From Nonomuraea candida (GTDB lineage: Bacteria > Actinomycetota > Actinomycetes > Streptosporangiales > Streptosporangiaceae), in NCBI RefSeq assembly GCF_000725485.1, contig NZ_KL647033.1, positions 124,001 through 188,000 on the forward strand: 64,000 nucleotides of DNA, written 5' to 3'. A program made the position numbers and the translations under genes. The notes under the pieces were generated by a model. It was given only the letters and a program-made list of their open reading frames with translations. It was not told the origin of the DNA and searched no databases. Below are positions 27,982 through 35,926 of the stretch, piece by piece. Each line of letters begins with the position of its first letter. Position 1 is the first letter of the stretch.

Positions 27982-28584
27982 TCAGCAGCCGGACGTGGCG
28001 CACTGGCCGCTGACCGCGCCGGCCGGGCCGTCCGCCGGGTCGTCGGCGGGGGTGTCGTCGCCCGAGGACTGCGGAGCCCTGGTGGGGGAGGTCGTGACCG
28101 GCTTCTTGTCGTTCCCGTCACCCGTCCCGTTGCCCGTCCCGTTGCCGGTCTGGGTGGCGGGGCGGGAGGAGTCGGAGCCCGTCGAGCCGGTGTCGGCGGG
28201 GTCGCCGCCGCCCATGCCGGGGTCGGCGACGTCGCCCATGCTGCCGTCGTCGGGGGCGTCGGTGGACAGGTCGCCGTCGGGCGCGTCGGTGGTCACGTCG
28301 CCCATGGTGGCGTCGTCGCCACCGAGGTCCTCGGTCTCCCCGGCGCTCTGCGTGGCGGCGGGCGCGCCGCCGCTCTGCGGGGCCGCCGCGCCGGAGTCGC
28401 TCGCCAGCATGTAACCGGCGCCGCCGGCCGCGAGCACGGCGACGAGCGCCGAACCGGCGATGAGGAGCGTCTTCTGGTTCTTCTTCGAGCGCCTGTTTCT
28501 CGGGGCGCCCTTTCGCGCCGCCCGGCGGGCGTCTCCCGGCCCGTCCAGGATCTCCTGACGATCCGGCTCGTTCGGATCTTGCAT
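27982..28584 (-). CDS. Membrane-anchored acidic low-complexity protein
   Basis: This 200-residue protein starts at the ATG at 28584, with a GGGAG ribosome site. A basic cytosolic N-terminus (Arg/Lys-rich, residues 1-38) is followed by one membrane segment (~39-60). The exported region is made of Asp, Gly, Ser and Thr in imperfect repeats (Gly-Asp-Val-Thr-Thr-Asp-Ala-Pro-Asp-Gly) and ends in a two-cysteine motif, Cys-Ala-Thr-Ser-Gly-Cys. No family is recognised. It is divergent from a basic low-complexity protein, which suggests a charge-complementary pair at the cell surface (inference). Confidence 0.75.
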   Translation of the reverse strand: MQDPNEPDRQEILDGPGDARRAARKGAPRNRRSKKNQKTLLIAGSALVAVLAAGGAGYMLASDSGAAAPQSGGAPAATQSAGETEDLGGDDATMGDVTTDAPDGDLSTDAPDDGSMGDVADPGMGGGDPADTGSTGSDSSRPATQTGNGTGNGTGDGNDKKPVTTSPTRAPQSSGDDTPADDPADGPAGAVSGQCATSGC

Positions 28585-28699
28585 GGTGGTGCAGCTCCCT
28601 GCGGTCGTATCGGGGAAAGCTCGCCGGCTTCCGCGGGTGATGGACCACACTAGCCGCAAAGGAGGAATGCTCGCACACCCATCACAAAGGAATCACGAC

Positions 28700-29560
28700 T
28701 TGTCCCCCCTTAGATCCATTTTCCCAGGTAACGGGCTGCCCTTCGCGCCTCTCGCGGGCGTGGTCGTGGTGCTCGTCACGGCGGGCGCGGGAATATTCCT
28801 GGCATTCGCCAACGGCCCGGAACCGTCACCGCAAAGTCAACCGAAATTCGATCAGATAACTCCGCTTACCCCAAGATCGAATTTCTCGGAGACACCGCTT
28901 CCGGCGTCGAACGTGCCGCATTCGGCGATGGCCGCGCCGGCGCCTTCGGCTGGATCGCTCCAATTTCCGGCGTCCCAGCCCATGGACGCCGCGCTCGGGC
29001 CTCTGTCGCCGCCCTGGATCGAGATCTCGCCGCCCTGGGTCGAGACCGTGCCGCCCTGGGCGTCGCTCTCCGCCGTCCCCGCCGTCACCGCGGGCCCGTT
29101 CCTCCCGGGCCCGGCCGCGTCCCCGCCCGGCCGCTTCCCCGGAGGCCACGGCAAGGACCGCGACGGGACCGGCGGCGGAGGCCACGGCGGGGGCCGCAGC
29201 GGGAACGGCGGAGGGAACGGCGACGCGAGCCGCGCGGGGAGCCGTGACGGGGGCCGGAACGGGGGCCTGGACTCGGGCCGGGAACGCCCCCTGGTCCCGC
29301 CGCACGCCCGCCCGGCCCGCCCGGGCCCTCAACCGGCGCCCCAGCCGCCCCCTCAGCCGCCGCTCCAGGACCGCCCGATCCCCGCGGACCCGGTCCCGGG
29401 CCACCCGGTCCCGGAACGCCCCGTGCCGCAGCTTCCCGCCCCCGGCCGGGACAGGAACGCCGTCCCCGCCGTCCCCCGCGGCCCGGCCAACCCCTGCGCC
29501 ACGTTCCACGACTTCCGCCGCGGCCCCTGCGACGCCGTACTCAACCGCCTGACCCGCTGA
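28700..29560 (+). CDS. Membrane-anchored basic Pro/Gly/Arg-rich protein
   Basis: This protein has about 286 residues from a TTG at 28700, which has AAAGGA eight bases upstream. An ATG at 28667 is in frame, but its GGAGG is too close. One membrane segment lies at ~14-36. The exported part has Pro-Pro-Trp repeats (three in residues ~100-118), a Gly-Gly-Arg-Asn-rich stretch (~150-195) and a Pro-rich stretch with repeated Pro-Val-Pro. The C-terminus has two cysteines in a short folded-looking tail. No family is recognised, and the composition suggests a cell-wall-spanning protein. Confidence 0.6.
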   Translation: MSPLRSIFPGNGLPFAPLAGVVVVLVTAGAGIFLAFANGPEPSPQSQPKFDQITPLTPRSNFSETPLPASNVPHSAMAAPAPSAGSLQFPASQPMDAALGPLSPPWIEISPPWVETVPPWASLSAVPAVTAGPFLPGPAASPPGRFPGGHGKDRDGTGGGGHGGGRSGNGGGNGDASRAGSRDGGRNGGLDSGRERPLVPPHARPARPGPQPAPQPPPQPPLQDRPIPADPVPGHPVPERPVPQLPAPGRDRNAVPAVPRGPANPCATFHDFRRGPCDAVLNRLTR

Positions 29561-29611
29561 GCCCCCGCCGCACCAGTGAGCCCCGCCGCACCAGTGAGCC
29601 CCGCGCACCGC
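29558..29611 (+). repeat. Three-copy ~18-bp tandem repeat starting at a stop codon
   Basis: Units TGAGCCCCCGCCGCACCAG (29558), TGAGCCCCGCCGCACCAG (29577) and TGAGCCCCGCGCACCGC (29595) each begin with TGA, the first being the actual stop codon of the preceding gene. A fourth TGAGC starts at 29612, just before the terminator. Confidence 0.85.
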
Positions 29612-29622
29612 TGAGCACGCGA

Positions 29623-29657
29623 AAAGGGCGGCCCCGGAACATCCGGGGCCGCCCTTT
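29623..29657. terminator. Bidirectional hairpin terminator between the surface protein gene and miaB
   Basis: A perfect 15-bp stem (AAAGGGCGGCCCCGG at 29623-29637, pairing with 29643-29657) encloses a five-base loop. It has A residues on one side and T residues on the other, so it can work in both directions between these convergent genes. Confidence 0.9.
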
Positions 29658-29673
29658 CACCACAACCTGCGCC

Positions 29674-31170
29674 TCAGTGCGCCGAGCACCCTCCGGTGGC
29701 CGCCGGCAGCGGGGCGGGGCGGCCGATCGTGGGCATGCCCAGCAGCACCCCGGGAGCGCTCCGGGAACCGCCCTGGCGGGCCTCCCAGGCGTCGCCCGCC
29801 CGGGTGCGCCGCAGCCCCAGCACGGCCCCGTCGGCGACGAGGTGGTGCGGCGCGGCGTAGGTCACCTCGACCGTCACCATGTCGCCCGGCCGGGGCGTCT
29901 CGGCGTCGCCCACCGCGAAGTGCACCAGGCGGTTGTCGGGAGCGCGCCCGGACAGCCGCCGGGTCGCCTCGTCCTTGCGGCCCTCGCCCTCGGCCACCAG
30001 CACCTCGAGCGTCCGCCCGACCTGCTTCTTGTTCTCCTCCCAGGAGATCTCCTCCTGAAGGGCCACCAGCCGCTCGTAGCGCTCCTGCACGACCTCCTTG
30101 GGCACCTGGTCCTCCATGGTGGCCGCCGGGGTGCCGGGGCGGATGGAGTACTGGAAGGTGAAGGCGTTGGCGAAGCGGCTCTGGCGGACGACGTCGAGGG
30201 TGGCCTGGAAGTCCTCCTCCGTCTCGCCGGGGAAGCCGACGATGATGTCGGTCGAGATGGCGGCGTCGGGCATGGCCGCGCGCACCCGTTCGATGATGCC
30301 GAGGTAGCGCTCGGCCCGGTAGGAGCGGCGCATCGCGCGCAGCACCCGGTCGGAGCCCGACTGCAGCGGCATGTGGAGCTGGTGCATGACGTTGGGCGTC
30401 TCGGCCATGGCCGCGATGACGTCGTCGGTGAAGGCGGCCGGGTGGGGCGAGGTGAACCGGACCCGCTCCAGGCCCTCGACCTCGCCGCAGGCGCGCAGCA
30501 GCTTGCCGAAGGCCAGCCGGTCGCCGAACTCCACGCCGTAGGTGTTGACGTTCTGGCCCAGCAGCGTGACCTCCAGCACGCCCTGGCCGACCAGCGTGCG
30601 CACCTCGTTGAGGATGTCGCCGGGGCGGCGGTCCTTCTCCTTGCCGCGCAGCGACGGCACGATGCAGAACGTGCAGGTGTTGTTGCAGCCGACCGAGATG
30701 GACACCCAGGCGGCGTAGGGGGACTCGCGCTTGGTGGGCAGCGTCGAGGGGAAGACCTCCAGCGACTCCTTCAGCTCGACCTGCGCCTCGCCCTCGACGC
30801 GGGCGCGCTCCAGCAGCACCGGCAGCGAGCCGATGTTGTGCGTGCCGAACACGACGTCGACCCACGGCGCCTTGCGGACGATGTCGCCCTGGTCCTTCTG
30901 CGCCAGGCAGCCGCCGACGGCGATCTGCATGCGTGGGTTGCGCGTCTTGGCCGGCCGCAGGTGGCCGAGGTTGCCGTAGAGGCGGTTGTCGGCGTTCTCC
31001 CGCACGGCGCACGTGTTGAACACGACCACGTCGGCCGTCTCGCCGTCGGGGGCGGGCACGTAACCGGCGTCCTCCAGCAGGCCTGACAGCCGCTCGGAGT
31101 CGTGGACGTTCATCTGGCACCCGTATGTGCGCACTTCGTATGTGCGGGCGCCCTCCTGGGTCACAGTCAT
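29674..31170 (-). CDS. miaB: tRNA-2-methylthio-N6-dimethylallyladenosine synthase
   Basis: This is a 498-residue radical-SAM methylthiotransferase. The N-terminal UPF0004 domain begins Val-Arg-Thr-Tyr-Gly-Cys-Gln-Met-Asn. The radical-SAM cluster motif reads Gly-Cys-Asn-Asn-Thr-Cys-Thr-Phe-Cys, and a TRAM domain closes the protein (about 415-470). It methylthiolates i6A37 in tRNA, acting after MiaA. The ATG at 31170 is chosen because upstream residues in this frame lack family character. The promoter region is shared with the divergent glutamate-type transporter operon. Confidence 0.96.
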   Translation of the reverse strand: MTVTQEGARTYEVRTYGCQMNVHDSERLSGLLEDAGYVPAPDGETADVVVFNTCAVRENADNRLYGNLGHLRPAKTRNPRMQIAVGGCLAQKDQGDIVRKAPWVDVVFGTHNIGSLPVLLERARVEGEAQVELKESLEVFPSTLPTKRESPYAAWVSISVGCNNTCTFCIVPSLRGKEKDRRPGDILNEVRTLVGQGVLEVTLLGQNVNTYGVEFGDRLAFGKLLRACGEVEGLERVRFTSPHPAAFTDDVIAAMAETPNVMHQLHMPLQSGSDRVLRAMRRSYRAERYLGIIERVRAAMPDAAISTDIIVGFPGETEEDFQATLDVVRQSRFANAFTFQYSIRPGTPAATMEDQVPKEVVQERYERLVALQEEISWEENKKQVGRTLEVLVAEGEGRKDEATRRLSGRAPDNRLVHFAVGDAETPRPGDMVTVEVTYAAPHHLVADGAVLGLRRTRAGDAWEARQGGSRSAPGVLLGMPTIGRPAPLPAATGGCSAH

Positions 31171-31307
31171 GGCACGTTCAAGGGTAGTCGTTGCGCGGCT
31201 TGCCACGGCCCGGATAGATCTAAAAGGCCAGCTTGATGGCATGATGTGATCGGATCGGTACCGCTCGGTTAGTGCACAGCGCTCTAACGCCCTCTACGTT
31301 TTACTCC

Positions 31308-32063
31308 ATGACGGAGAACGGCGACGCCCCTCCACTGGTCCAGTTGGAGAACGTCAACAAGCACTTCGGGGCGCTGCATGTCCTGAAGAACATCAACTTG
31401 ACCGTCTCTCGTGGCGAGGTTCTGGTCGTCATCGGCCCTTCGGGCGGCGGGAAGTCGACGTTGTGCCGCACGATCAACCGGTTGGAGACGATCAACGAGG
31501 GGAAGATCATATTTGACGGCCAGGTGCTGCCCGAGGAGGGCAAGGCGCTGGCCAGGCTGCGGTCCGAAGTCGGCATGGTCTTCCAGTCGTTCAACTTGTT
31601 CGCCCACAAGACCATCCGGGAGAACGTCACCCTCGGCCCCATGAAGGTGCGCGGGGTCCCGCGCGCCCAGGCCGACAAACGGGCGATGGAGTTGCTGGAA
31701 CGGGTGGGCATCGCGGCGCAGGCGAACAAGTATCCGGCCCAGCTCTCCGGCGGTCAGCAGCAGCGCGTCGCGATCGCCAGGGCGCTGGCCATGGACCCGA
31801 AGCTGATCCTGTTCGACGAGCCGACCTCCGCACTGGACCCCGAGATGGTGCAGGAGGTGCTCGATGTCATGATCGGGCTGGCACGTGACGGCATGACGAT
31901 GGTGGTCGTCACGCATGAGATGGGGTTCGCCCGCCGGGCCGCCAACCGGGTCGTGTTCATGGCGGACGGGCAGATCGTCGAGGAGAACACCCCCGACGAG
32001 TTCTTCACCAACGCGCAGACGGATCGTGCGCGCGACTTCCTTTCGAAGATCCTCACTCACTGA
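31308..32063 (+). CDS. gluA: Glutamate-type amino-acid ABC transporter ATP-binding protein
   Basis: This is a 251-residue polar-amino-acid-type ATPase with Walker A Gly-Pro-Ser-Gly-Gly-Gly-Lys-Ser-Thr, Q-loop Phe-Gln-Ser-Phe-Asn-Leu-Phe, signature Leu-Ser-Gly-Gly-Gln-Gln-Gln-Arg and Walker B Leu-Ile-Leu-Phe-Asp-Glu-Pro-Thr-Ser-Ala. It starts at ATG 31308. It heads the order ATPase, binding protein, permease, permease, as in the Corynebacterium gluABCD glutamate uptake operon. Substrate preference is inferred from this synteny. The end of the gene, including its stop, is duplicated in tandem. Confidence 0.92.
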   Translation: MTENGDAPPLVQLENVNKHFGALHVLKNINLTVSRGEVLVVIGPSGGGKSTLCRTINRLETINEGKIIFDGQVLPEEGKALARLRSEVGMVFQSFNLFAHKTIRENVTLGPMKVRGVPRAQADKRAMELLERVGIAAQANKYPAQLSGGQQQRVAIARALAMDPKLILFDEPTSALDPEMVQEVLDVMIGLARDGMTMVVVTHEMGFARRAANRVVFMADGQIVEENTPDEFFTNAQTDRARDFLSKILTH

Positions 32064-32084
32064 GAAGATCCTCACGCACTTAAG
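32046..32084 (+). repeat. Two-copy 19-20 bp duplication spanning the gluA stop codon
   Basis: AAGATCCTCACTCACTGAG (32046-32064) is followed directly by AAGATCCTCACGCACTTAAG (32065-32084). The first contains the TGA stop of gluA and the second has TAA at the matching place, so it would supply a second in-register stop. Confidence 0.85.
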
Positions 32085-32104
32085 AGTATTGAGGCAGGTA
32101 CAAC

Positions 32105-32986
32105 ATGCACATGCGTCGAATGGGAGCGGTGCTCTCGATAGCGGCCATGGTCGCGGGCCTGGCCGCCTGTGGCGGTGAGAGCGGCAACGGCGGGAGCGGC
32201 GGCGGCTCGTACGCCACCGTCGCGGACAAGGTCGCGGGCGGCGGCACGATCGTGGTCGGCACCAAGTGGGACCAGCCGAGCCTGGGCCTGAAGATGGGCA
32301 ACGAGCCCGAGGGCTTCGACGTCGACGTGGCCAAGGCCGTGCTGAAGGAGGTGGCCGGCGGCAAGGACGTGAAGATCGAATGGAAGGAGTCGGCCTCGTC
32401 CAACCGCGAGCCGTTCCTGCAGAACGGCACGGTCGACATCGTCTTCGCGACCTACTCGATCACCGAGGAGCGCAAGAGCAAGGTCACCTTCGGCGGCCCG
32501 TACGTGATCGCGCACCAGGACGTCATGGTCCGCAAGGACGACACCTCGATCAACACCCCGCAGGACCTCAAGGGCAAGAAGATCTGCAAGGCCGCGGGCT
32601 CCAACTCCTACAAGCGCATCACCGACCCGCCGCCGGACGGTGAGCTCGACATCGACGCGACCACCGTCGACGCCGGCAACTACTCCGAGTGCGTGCAGAA
32701 GCTGACGGGCAGCAACCTCGACGCCGTCACCACCGACGACCTGATCCTGGCGGGCTTCGCCAAGCAGGCCGGCGGCAACTTCAAGGTGCTGGGCCAGGGC
32801 TTCACGGACGAGAAGTACGGCATCGGCCTGAAGAAGGGCGACACCAAGACCTGCGAGGCCGTCAACACCGCGGTGAAGAAGCTGTGGGACAACGGGACCA
32901 TGAAGCAGCTGCTGGACAAGTGGTTCGGCGGCATCCAGGGTCTCAACCTGTCCACGACGGCGCCGCCGGCCGAGGGCTGCGCCTGA
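32105..32986 (+). CDS. gluB: Glutamate-binding lipoprotein of the ABC transporter
   Basis: This 293-residue family-3 solute-binding protein has a lipoprotein signal ending Leu-Ala-Ala-Cys. Conserved features are Gly-Thr-Lys-Trp-Asp-Gln-Pro near the start of the mature domain, Gly-Phe-Asp-Val-Asp-Val-Ala, and Thr-Tyr-Ser-Ile-Thr-Glu-Glu-Arg, as in GluB. The ribosome site GAGG lies upstream of the ATG. It captures the amino acid outside the membrane and delivers it to the permeases encoded next. A close paralogue lies at 34.8 kb. Confidence 0.93.
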   Translation: MHMRRMGAVLSIAAMVAGLAACGGESGNGGSGGGSYATVADKVAGGGTIVVGTKWDQPSLGLKMGNEPEGFDVDVAKAVLKEVAGGKDVKIEWKESASSNREPFLQNGTVDIVFATYSITEERKSKVTFGGPYVIAHQDVMVRKDDTSINTPQDLKGKKICKAAGSNSYKRITDPPPDGELDIDATTVDAGNYSECVQKLTGSNLDAVTTDDLILAGFAKQAGGNFKVLGQGFTDEKYGIGLKKGDTKTCEAVNTAVKKLWDNGTMKQLLDKWFGGIQGLNLSTTAPPAEGCA

Positions 32987-33044
32987 TCACGTCGGTGACG
33001 GCGGCCGGTGCGCCGGCCGCCGCTCACCCCTGCGGTGGAGCACG

Positions 33045-33713
33045 ATGGACGAACTAATCAAGTACGCGCCCGACCTCGGCCTGGGCTTCCTGGAGAACGT
33101 CAAGCTGTCGGTCGTGGCGGCCGTCGCCTCCCTGATCCTGGGCACGATCCTGGTGGCGATGCGCGTCTCACCCACGCCGGTCCTGCGCGCGGCCGGCACC
33201 TTCTACGTCAACGTGGTGCGCAACACCCCGCTCACGCTGGTGCTGGCGTTCTCGGCGCTGGGTCTGAGCGACCAGCTCGGCCTGGTGTTCTCCGAGACGC
33301 CGCTGACCAACTCGTTCTGGGTGGTCGCGATGGGCCTGTCGGCGTACACCGCGGCCTTCGTGTGCGAGGCGCTGCGCGCCGGCGTGAACACGGTCCCGAT
33401 GGGCCAGGCCGAGGCGGCCAGGGCGATCGGGCTGACGTTCACGCAGTCGCTGACCATGATCATCCTGCCTCAGGCGTTCCGTGCGGTCATCGCGCCGCTG
33501 GGCAGCGTGATGATCGCGATGATCAAGAACACCACGGTCGCGACGGCGGGCGGATTCCTGGCCGACGCGGCGGCGGTCATGAAGATCACGTTCGACACGA
33601 CGGGCGCGTCGATCCCGATCTTCCTCGGCGTGGTCGTCGCGTTCATGGTGCTGACCATGCCCGTCGGCTTCTTCGCCGGCTGGCTGCAGCGGCGGCTGGC
33701 GGTGGCGCGATGA
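33045..33713 (+). CDS. gluC: Glutamate-type ABC transporter permease, first subunit
   Basis: This is a 222-residue membrane protein of the His/Glu/Gln/Arg permease family with about five membrane spans. Residues ~50-60 carry Arg-Asn-Thr-Pro-Leu-Thr-Leu, and the EAA loop reads Gly-Gln-Ala-Glu-Ala-Ala-Arg-Ala-Ile-Gly-Leu, which contacts the ATPase. It overlaps the next permease gene by four bases (ATGA). Confidence 0.93.
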   Translation: MDELIKYAPDLGLGFLENVKLSVVAAVASLILGTILVAMRVSPTPVLRAAGTFYVNVVRNTPLTLVLAFSALGLSDQLGLVFSETPLTNSFWVVAMGLSAYTAAFVCEALRAGVNTVPMGQAEAARAIGLTFTQSLTMIILPQAFRAVIAPLGSVMIAMIKNTTVATAGGFLADAAAVMKITFDTTGASIPIFLGVVVAFMVLTMPVGFFAGWLQRRLAVAR

Positions 33714-34627
33714 GCACCTCCGTCCTGTTCGACGCCCCCGGCCCGCGCGGGCGGGTGCGCAACCACCTGCTCACGGTGATCAGCATCGTGGCGGTCGGCG
33801 CCGTCCTGTACGGCGTCTACCGGGGCTTCGACGCCAAGGGCCAGTTCGAGGGCCGGATCTGGCAGCCGTTCCTGATGTGGGAGACCTGGGAGTTCTACAT
33901 CATCCCGGGCCTCATCGGCACGCTGCGGGCCGCGGCCGTGGCGGCGGTGCTCGCCCTGGCCTTCGGCGCGATCTTCGGCCTGGCCCGGCTCTCCGACCAC
34001 GCCTGGATCCGGGTGCCGGCCGGCGTGGTGGTCGAGGTGTTCCGGGCCATCCCGCTGCTGCTGCTGATCTTCTTCATCTTCTACCTGGCGCCCACGGTGC
34101 TGGGCGGCGGCGACTACGCGTTCATGGCGGTCGTGCTCGGCCTGACCCTCTACAACGGGTCGGTGCTGGCCGAGGTCGTCAGGGCCGGCGTCAACGCGGT
34201 GCCGAAGGGGCAGTCCGAAGCCGCGTACGCGGTGGGCATGCGCAAGAACCAGGTCATGCGGATGGTGCTGCTGCCGCAGGGCGTCACCGCGATGATGCCC
34301 GCCATCGTCAGCCAACTCGTGGTGCTGCTCAAGGACACCGCGCTCGGCTACATCATCGCCTACGTCGACCTGCTGAACACCGGTTTCAAGATCCTGCCGG
34401 CCCGCTTCTTCGGCTCGCTGATCCCGGCGGCCATCGTCATCGGCATCATCTACGTGGCGCTCAACCTGGCGCTGAGCTACCTGGCCACGCGGCTGGAGCA
34501 GCGCAGCAGGCGCAGCCGCAAGACGGCGGCGGCCCCGGTCGTGGCGCCCGGCTCGGCCGAGGTCGGCATCGCGGCGGGGCAGGGCACCGAGGGCGGTGGC
34601 CTGGCGCCCGACCGTCCGCTGGAGTGA
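33710..34627 (+). CDS. gluD: Glutamate-type ABC transporter permease, second subunit
   Basis: This 305-residue permease has an extended N-terminus (one membrane span at ~22-42) before the conserved permease core. The EAA loop is Gly-Gln-Ser-Glu-Ala-Ala-Tyr-Ala-Val-Gly-Met, and a polar Arg/Ser-rich cytosolic tail ends the protein. It pairs with gluC to form the channel. The ATG overlaps the gluC stop. A long GC hairpin right after the stop probably ends the operon transcript. Confidence 0.93.
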   Translation: MSTSVLFDAPGPRGRVRNHLLTVISIVAVGAVLYGVYRGFDAKGQFEGRIWQPFLMWETWEFYIIPGLIGTLRAAAVAAVLALAFGAIFGLARLSDHAWIRVPAGVVVEVFRAIPLLLLIFFIFYLAPTVLGGGDYAFMAVVLGLTLYNGSVLAEVVRAGVNAVPKGQSEAAYAVGMRKNQVMRMVLLPQGVTAMMPAIVSQLVVLLKDTALGYIIAYVDLLNTGFKILPARFFGSLIPAAIVIGIIYVALNLALSYLATRLEQRSRRSRKTAAAPVVAPGSAEVGIAAGQGTEGGGLAPDRPLE

Positions 34628-34630
34628 CGG

Positions 34631-34672
34631 CGCGGGCGGCGGGCGCCCCTGGTGTCACGCCCGCCGCCCGCG
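34631..34672 (+). terminator. Strong GC hairpin after gluD
   Basis: A perfect 15-bp stem (34631-34645 with 34658-34672, core GCGGGCGGCGGGCG) encloses a 12-base loop, starting four bases after the gluD stop. It has no T-tract, as is usual in these genomes. It separates gluABCD from the orphan binding-protein gene. Confidence 0.75.
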
Positions 34673-34721
34673 ATGTCCCCCTGATGCCAAGAACGCGATG
34701 TCCCCCTGATTGCCCAAGAAT
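34670..34721 (+). repeat. Two-copy ~26-bp tandem duplication downstream of gluD
   Basis: Two copies of GCGATGTCCCCCTGAT followed by a CCAAGAA tail lie back to back (34670-34694 and 34695-34721), overlapping the right arm of the hairpin by three bases. Confidence 0.8.
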
Positions 34722-34780
34722 GGGCCATGTTTCCACAGTTGCGGCCCTGAACCGCGCCCGCTCGGGTTACGCATGGTCGT

Positions 34781-35629
34781 GTGACCATGCGTGGCTGGGG
34801 GTTCGCGGGGGCGGCCGTGGCGGTCGGCCTGGCGGCGTGCGCCGGCGGCGGCTCGTACGCCACCGTCGCGGACAAGGTCAAGGGCACCGGCACGGTTGTC
34901 GTCGGCACCAAGTGGGACCAGCCGGGCCTGGGCCTGAGGATGGGCGCCGAGCCCGAGGGCTTCGACGTCGACGTGGCCCGCTACATCGTCCGCCACCTCT
35001 CCGGCGGCGCCCCGGTCAAGATCACCTGGCGGGAGTCGCCGTCGTCCACCCGCGAGGCGCTGCTCCAGAACGGCACCGTGGACCTGATCGTCGCCTCCTA
35101 CTCCATCACGGAGGCCCGCAAGCCCAAGGTGACCTTCGCCGGCCCGTACGTGATCGTCAGCCAGGACACCATGGTCCGCGCCGGCGACGACAGCATCCGC
35201 ACGGTGAACGACCTGCGGGGCAAGCGGATCTGCCTGGCCGAGGGCTCGAACTCCTACCGCCGCATCGTGGACCCGCCGCCCGACGGCAGGCTGGACCTGC
35301 CGGCCCGGCTGGTGCCCGCCGCGAACTACTCCGACTGCGTGCGCAAGCTCAAGAACGGCCTGCTCGACGCGGTCAGCACCGAGAACCTGGGGCTGGCCGG
35401 GTTCGCCGAGCAGGATCCGGGGGCGTACCGGCTGCTCAATGACCCGATCACGGCCGAGAGCTGGGGCGTCGGGCTCAAGAAGGGCGACATCCAGACCTGC
35501 GAGGCCGTCAACCGGGCGATCGCCGCGATGTGGCGGGACGGCACGGCCACGCGGCTGCTGCACAAGTGGTTCGGCAGGACCGACCTCCACCTCCCCGCCA
35601 CCCTCCCCCCGCCCGAGGGCTGTTCCTGA
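34781..35629 (+). CDS. Orphan paralogue of the glutamate-binding lipoprotein
   Basis: This 282-residue family-3 binding protein starts at GTG 34781 (ATG 34787 is possible). It has a lipoprotein signal ending Leu-Ala-Ala-Cys. It is clearly a duplicate of the gluB product: both contain Ser-Tyr-Ala-Thr-Val-Ala-Asp-Lys-Val and Gly-Thr-Lys-Trp-Asp-Gln-Pro, with near-identical DNA there, and both end in Pro-Glu-Gly-Cys plus one residue. The ligand-contact region diverges more (for example Val-Ser-Gln-Asp-Thr-Met for Ala-His-Gln-Asp-Val-Met). It may feed the same permeases with another amino acid. Confidence 0.9.
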   Translation: MTMRGWGFAGAAVAVGLAACAGGGSYATVADKVKGTGTVVVGTKWDQPGLGLRMGAEPEGFDVDVARYIVRHLSGGAPVKITWRESPSSTREALLQNGTVDLIVASYSITEARKPKVTFAGPYVIVSQDTMVRAGDDSIRTVNDLRGKRICLAEGSNSYRRIVDPPPDGRLDLPARLVPAANYSDCVRKLKNGLLDAVSTENLGLAGFAEQDPGAYRLLNDPITAESWGVGLKKGDIQTCEAVNRAIAAMWRDGTATRLLHKWFGRTDLHLPATLPPPEGCS

Positions 35630-35654
35630 ACCGGAACATCCCGCCCACCCACGC

Positions 35655-35801
35655 CTCTCGGCCCTTCCCCGGCGAACCCGCACCTCCCCCTTCCCAGTGA
35701 GACCCAGACCTCTCGGCCCCTTCCCCAGCGAACCCGCACCTCCCCCTTCCAGTGAAACCCGCACCTCCCGGCCCCTTCCCCAGCGAAGCCCCCACCTCCC
35801 C
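35655..35801 (+). repeat. Degenerate ~55-bp tandem repeat downstream of the orphan binding-protein gene
   Basis: Units beginning CTCTCGGCCC(C)TTCCCC at 35655 and 35710, with a shorter one at 35765, share AACCCGCACCTCCCCCTTCC. The 297-base gap (35630-35926) between the binding-protein and peptidase genes contains this array and C-rich sequence. I see no gene in it. Confidence 0.75.
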
Positions 35802-35926
35802 GGACCTCCCCCGGCGGGGCCCGCGCCTCCCCGCCCCGCCGCCCGGCGGCCGCCGAGCCGCGCGGAACCGGCCTCAACTGCGGGGACAGGACCGCACCGC
35901 GGCCAATCTTCCGGCAGGATGCGGGT

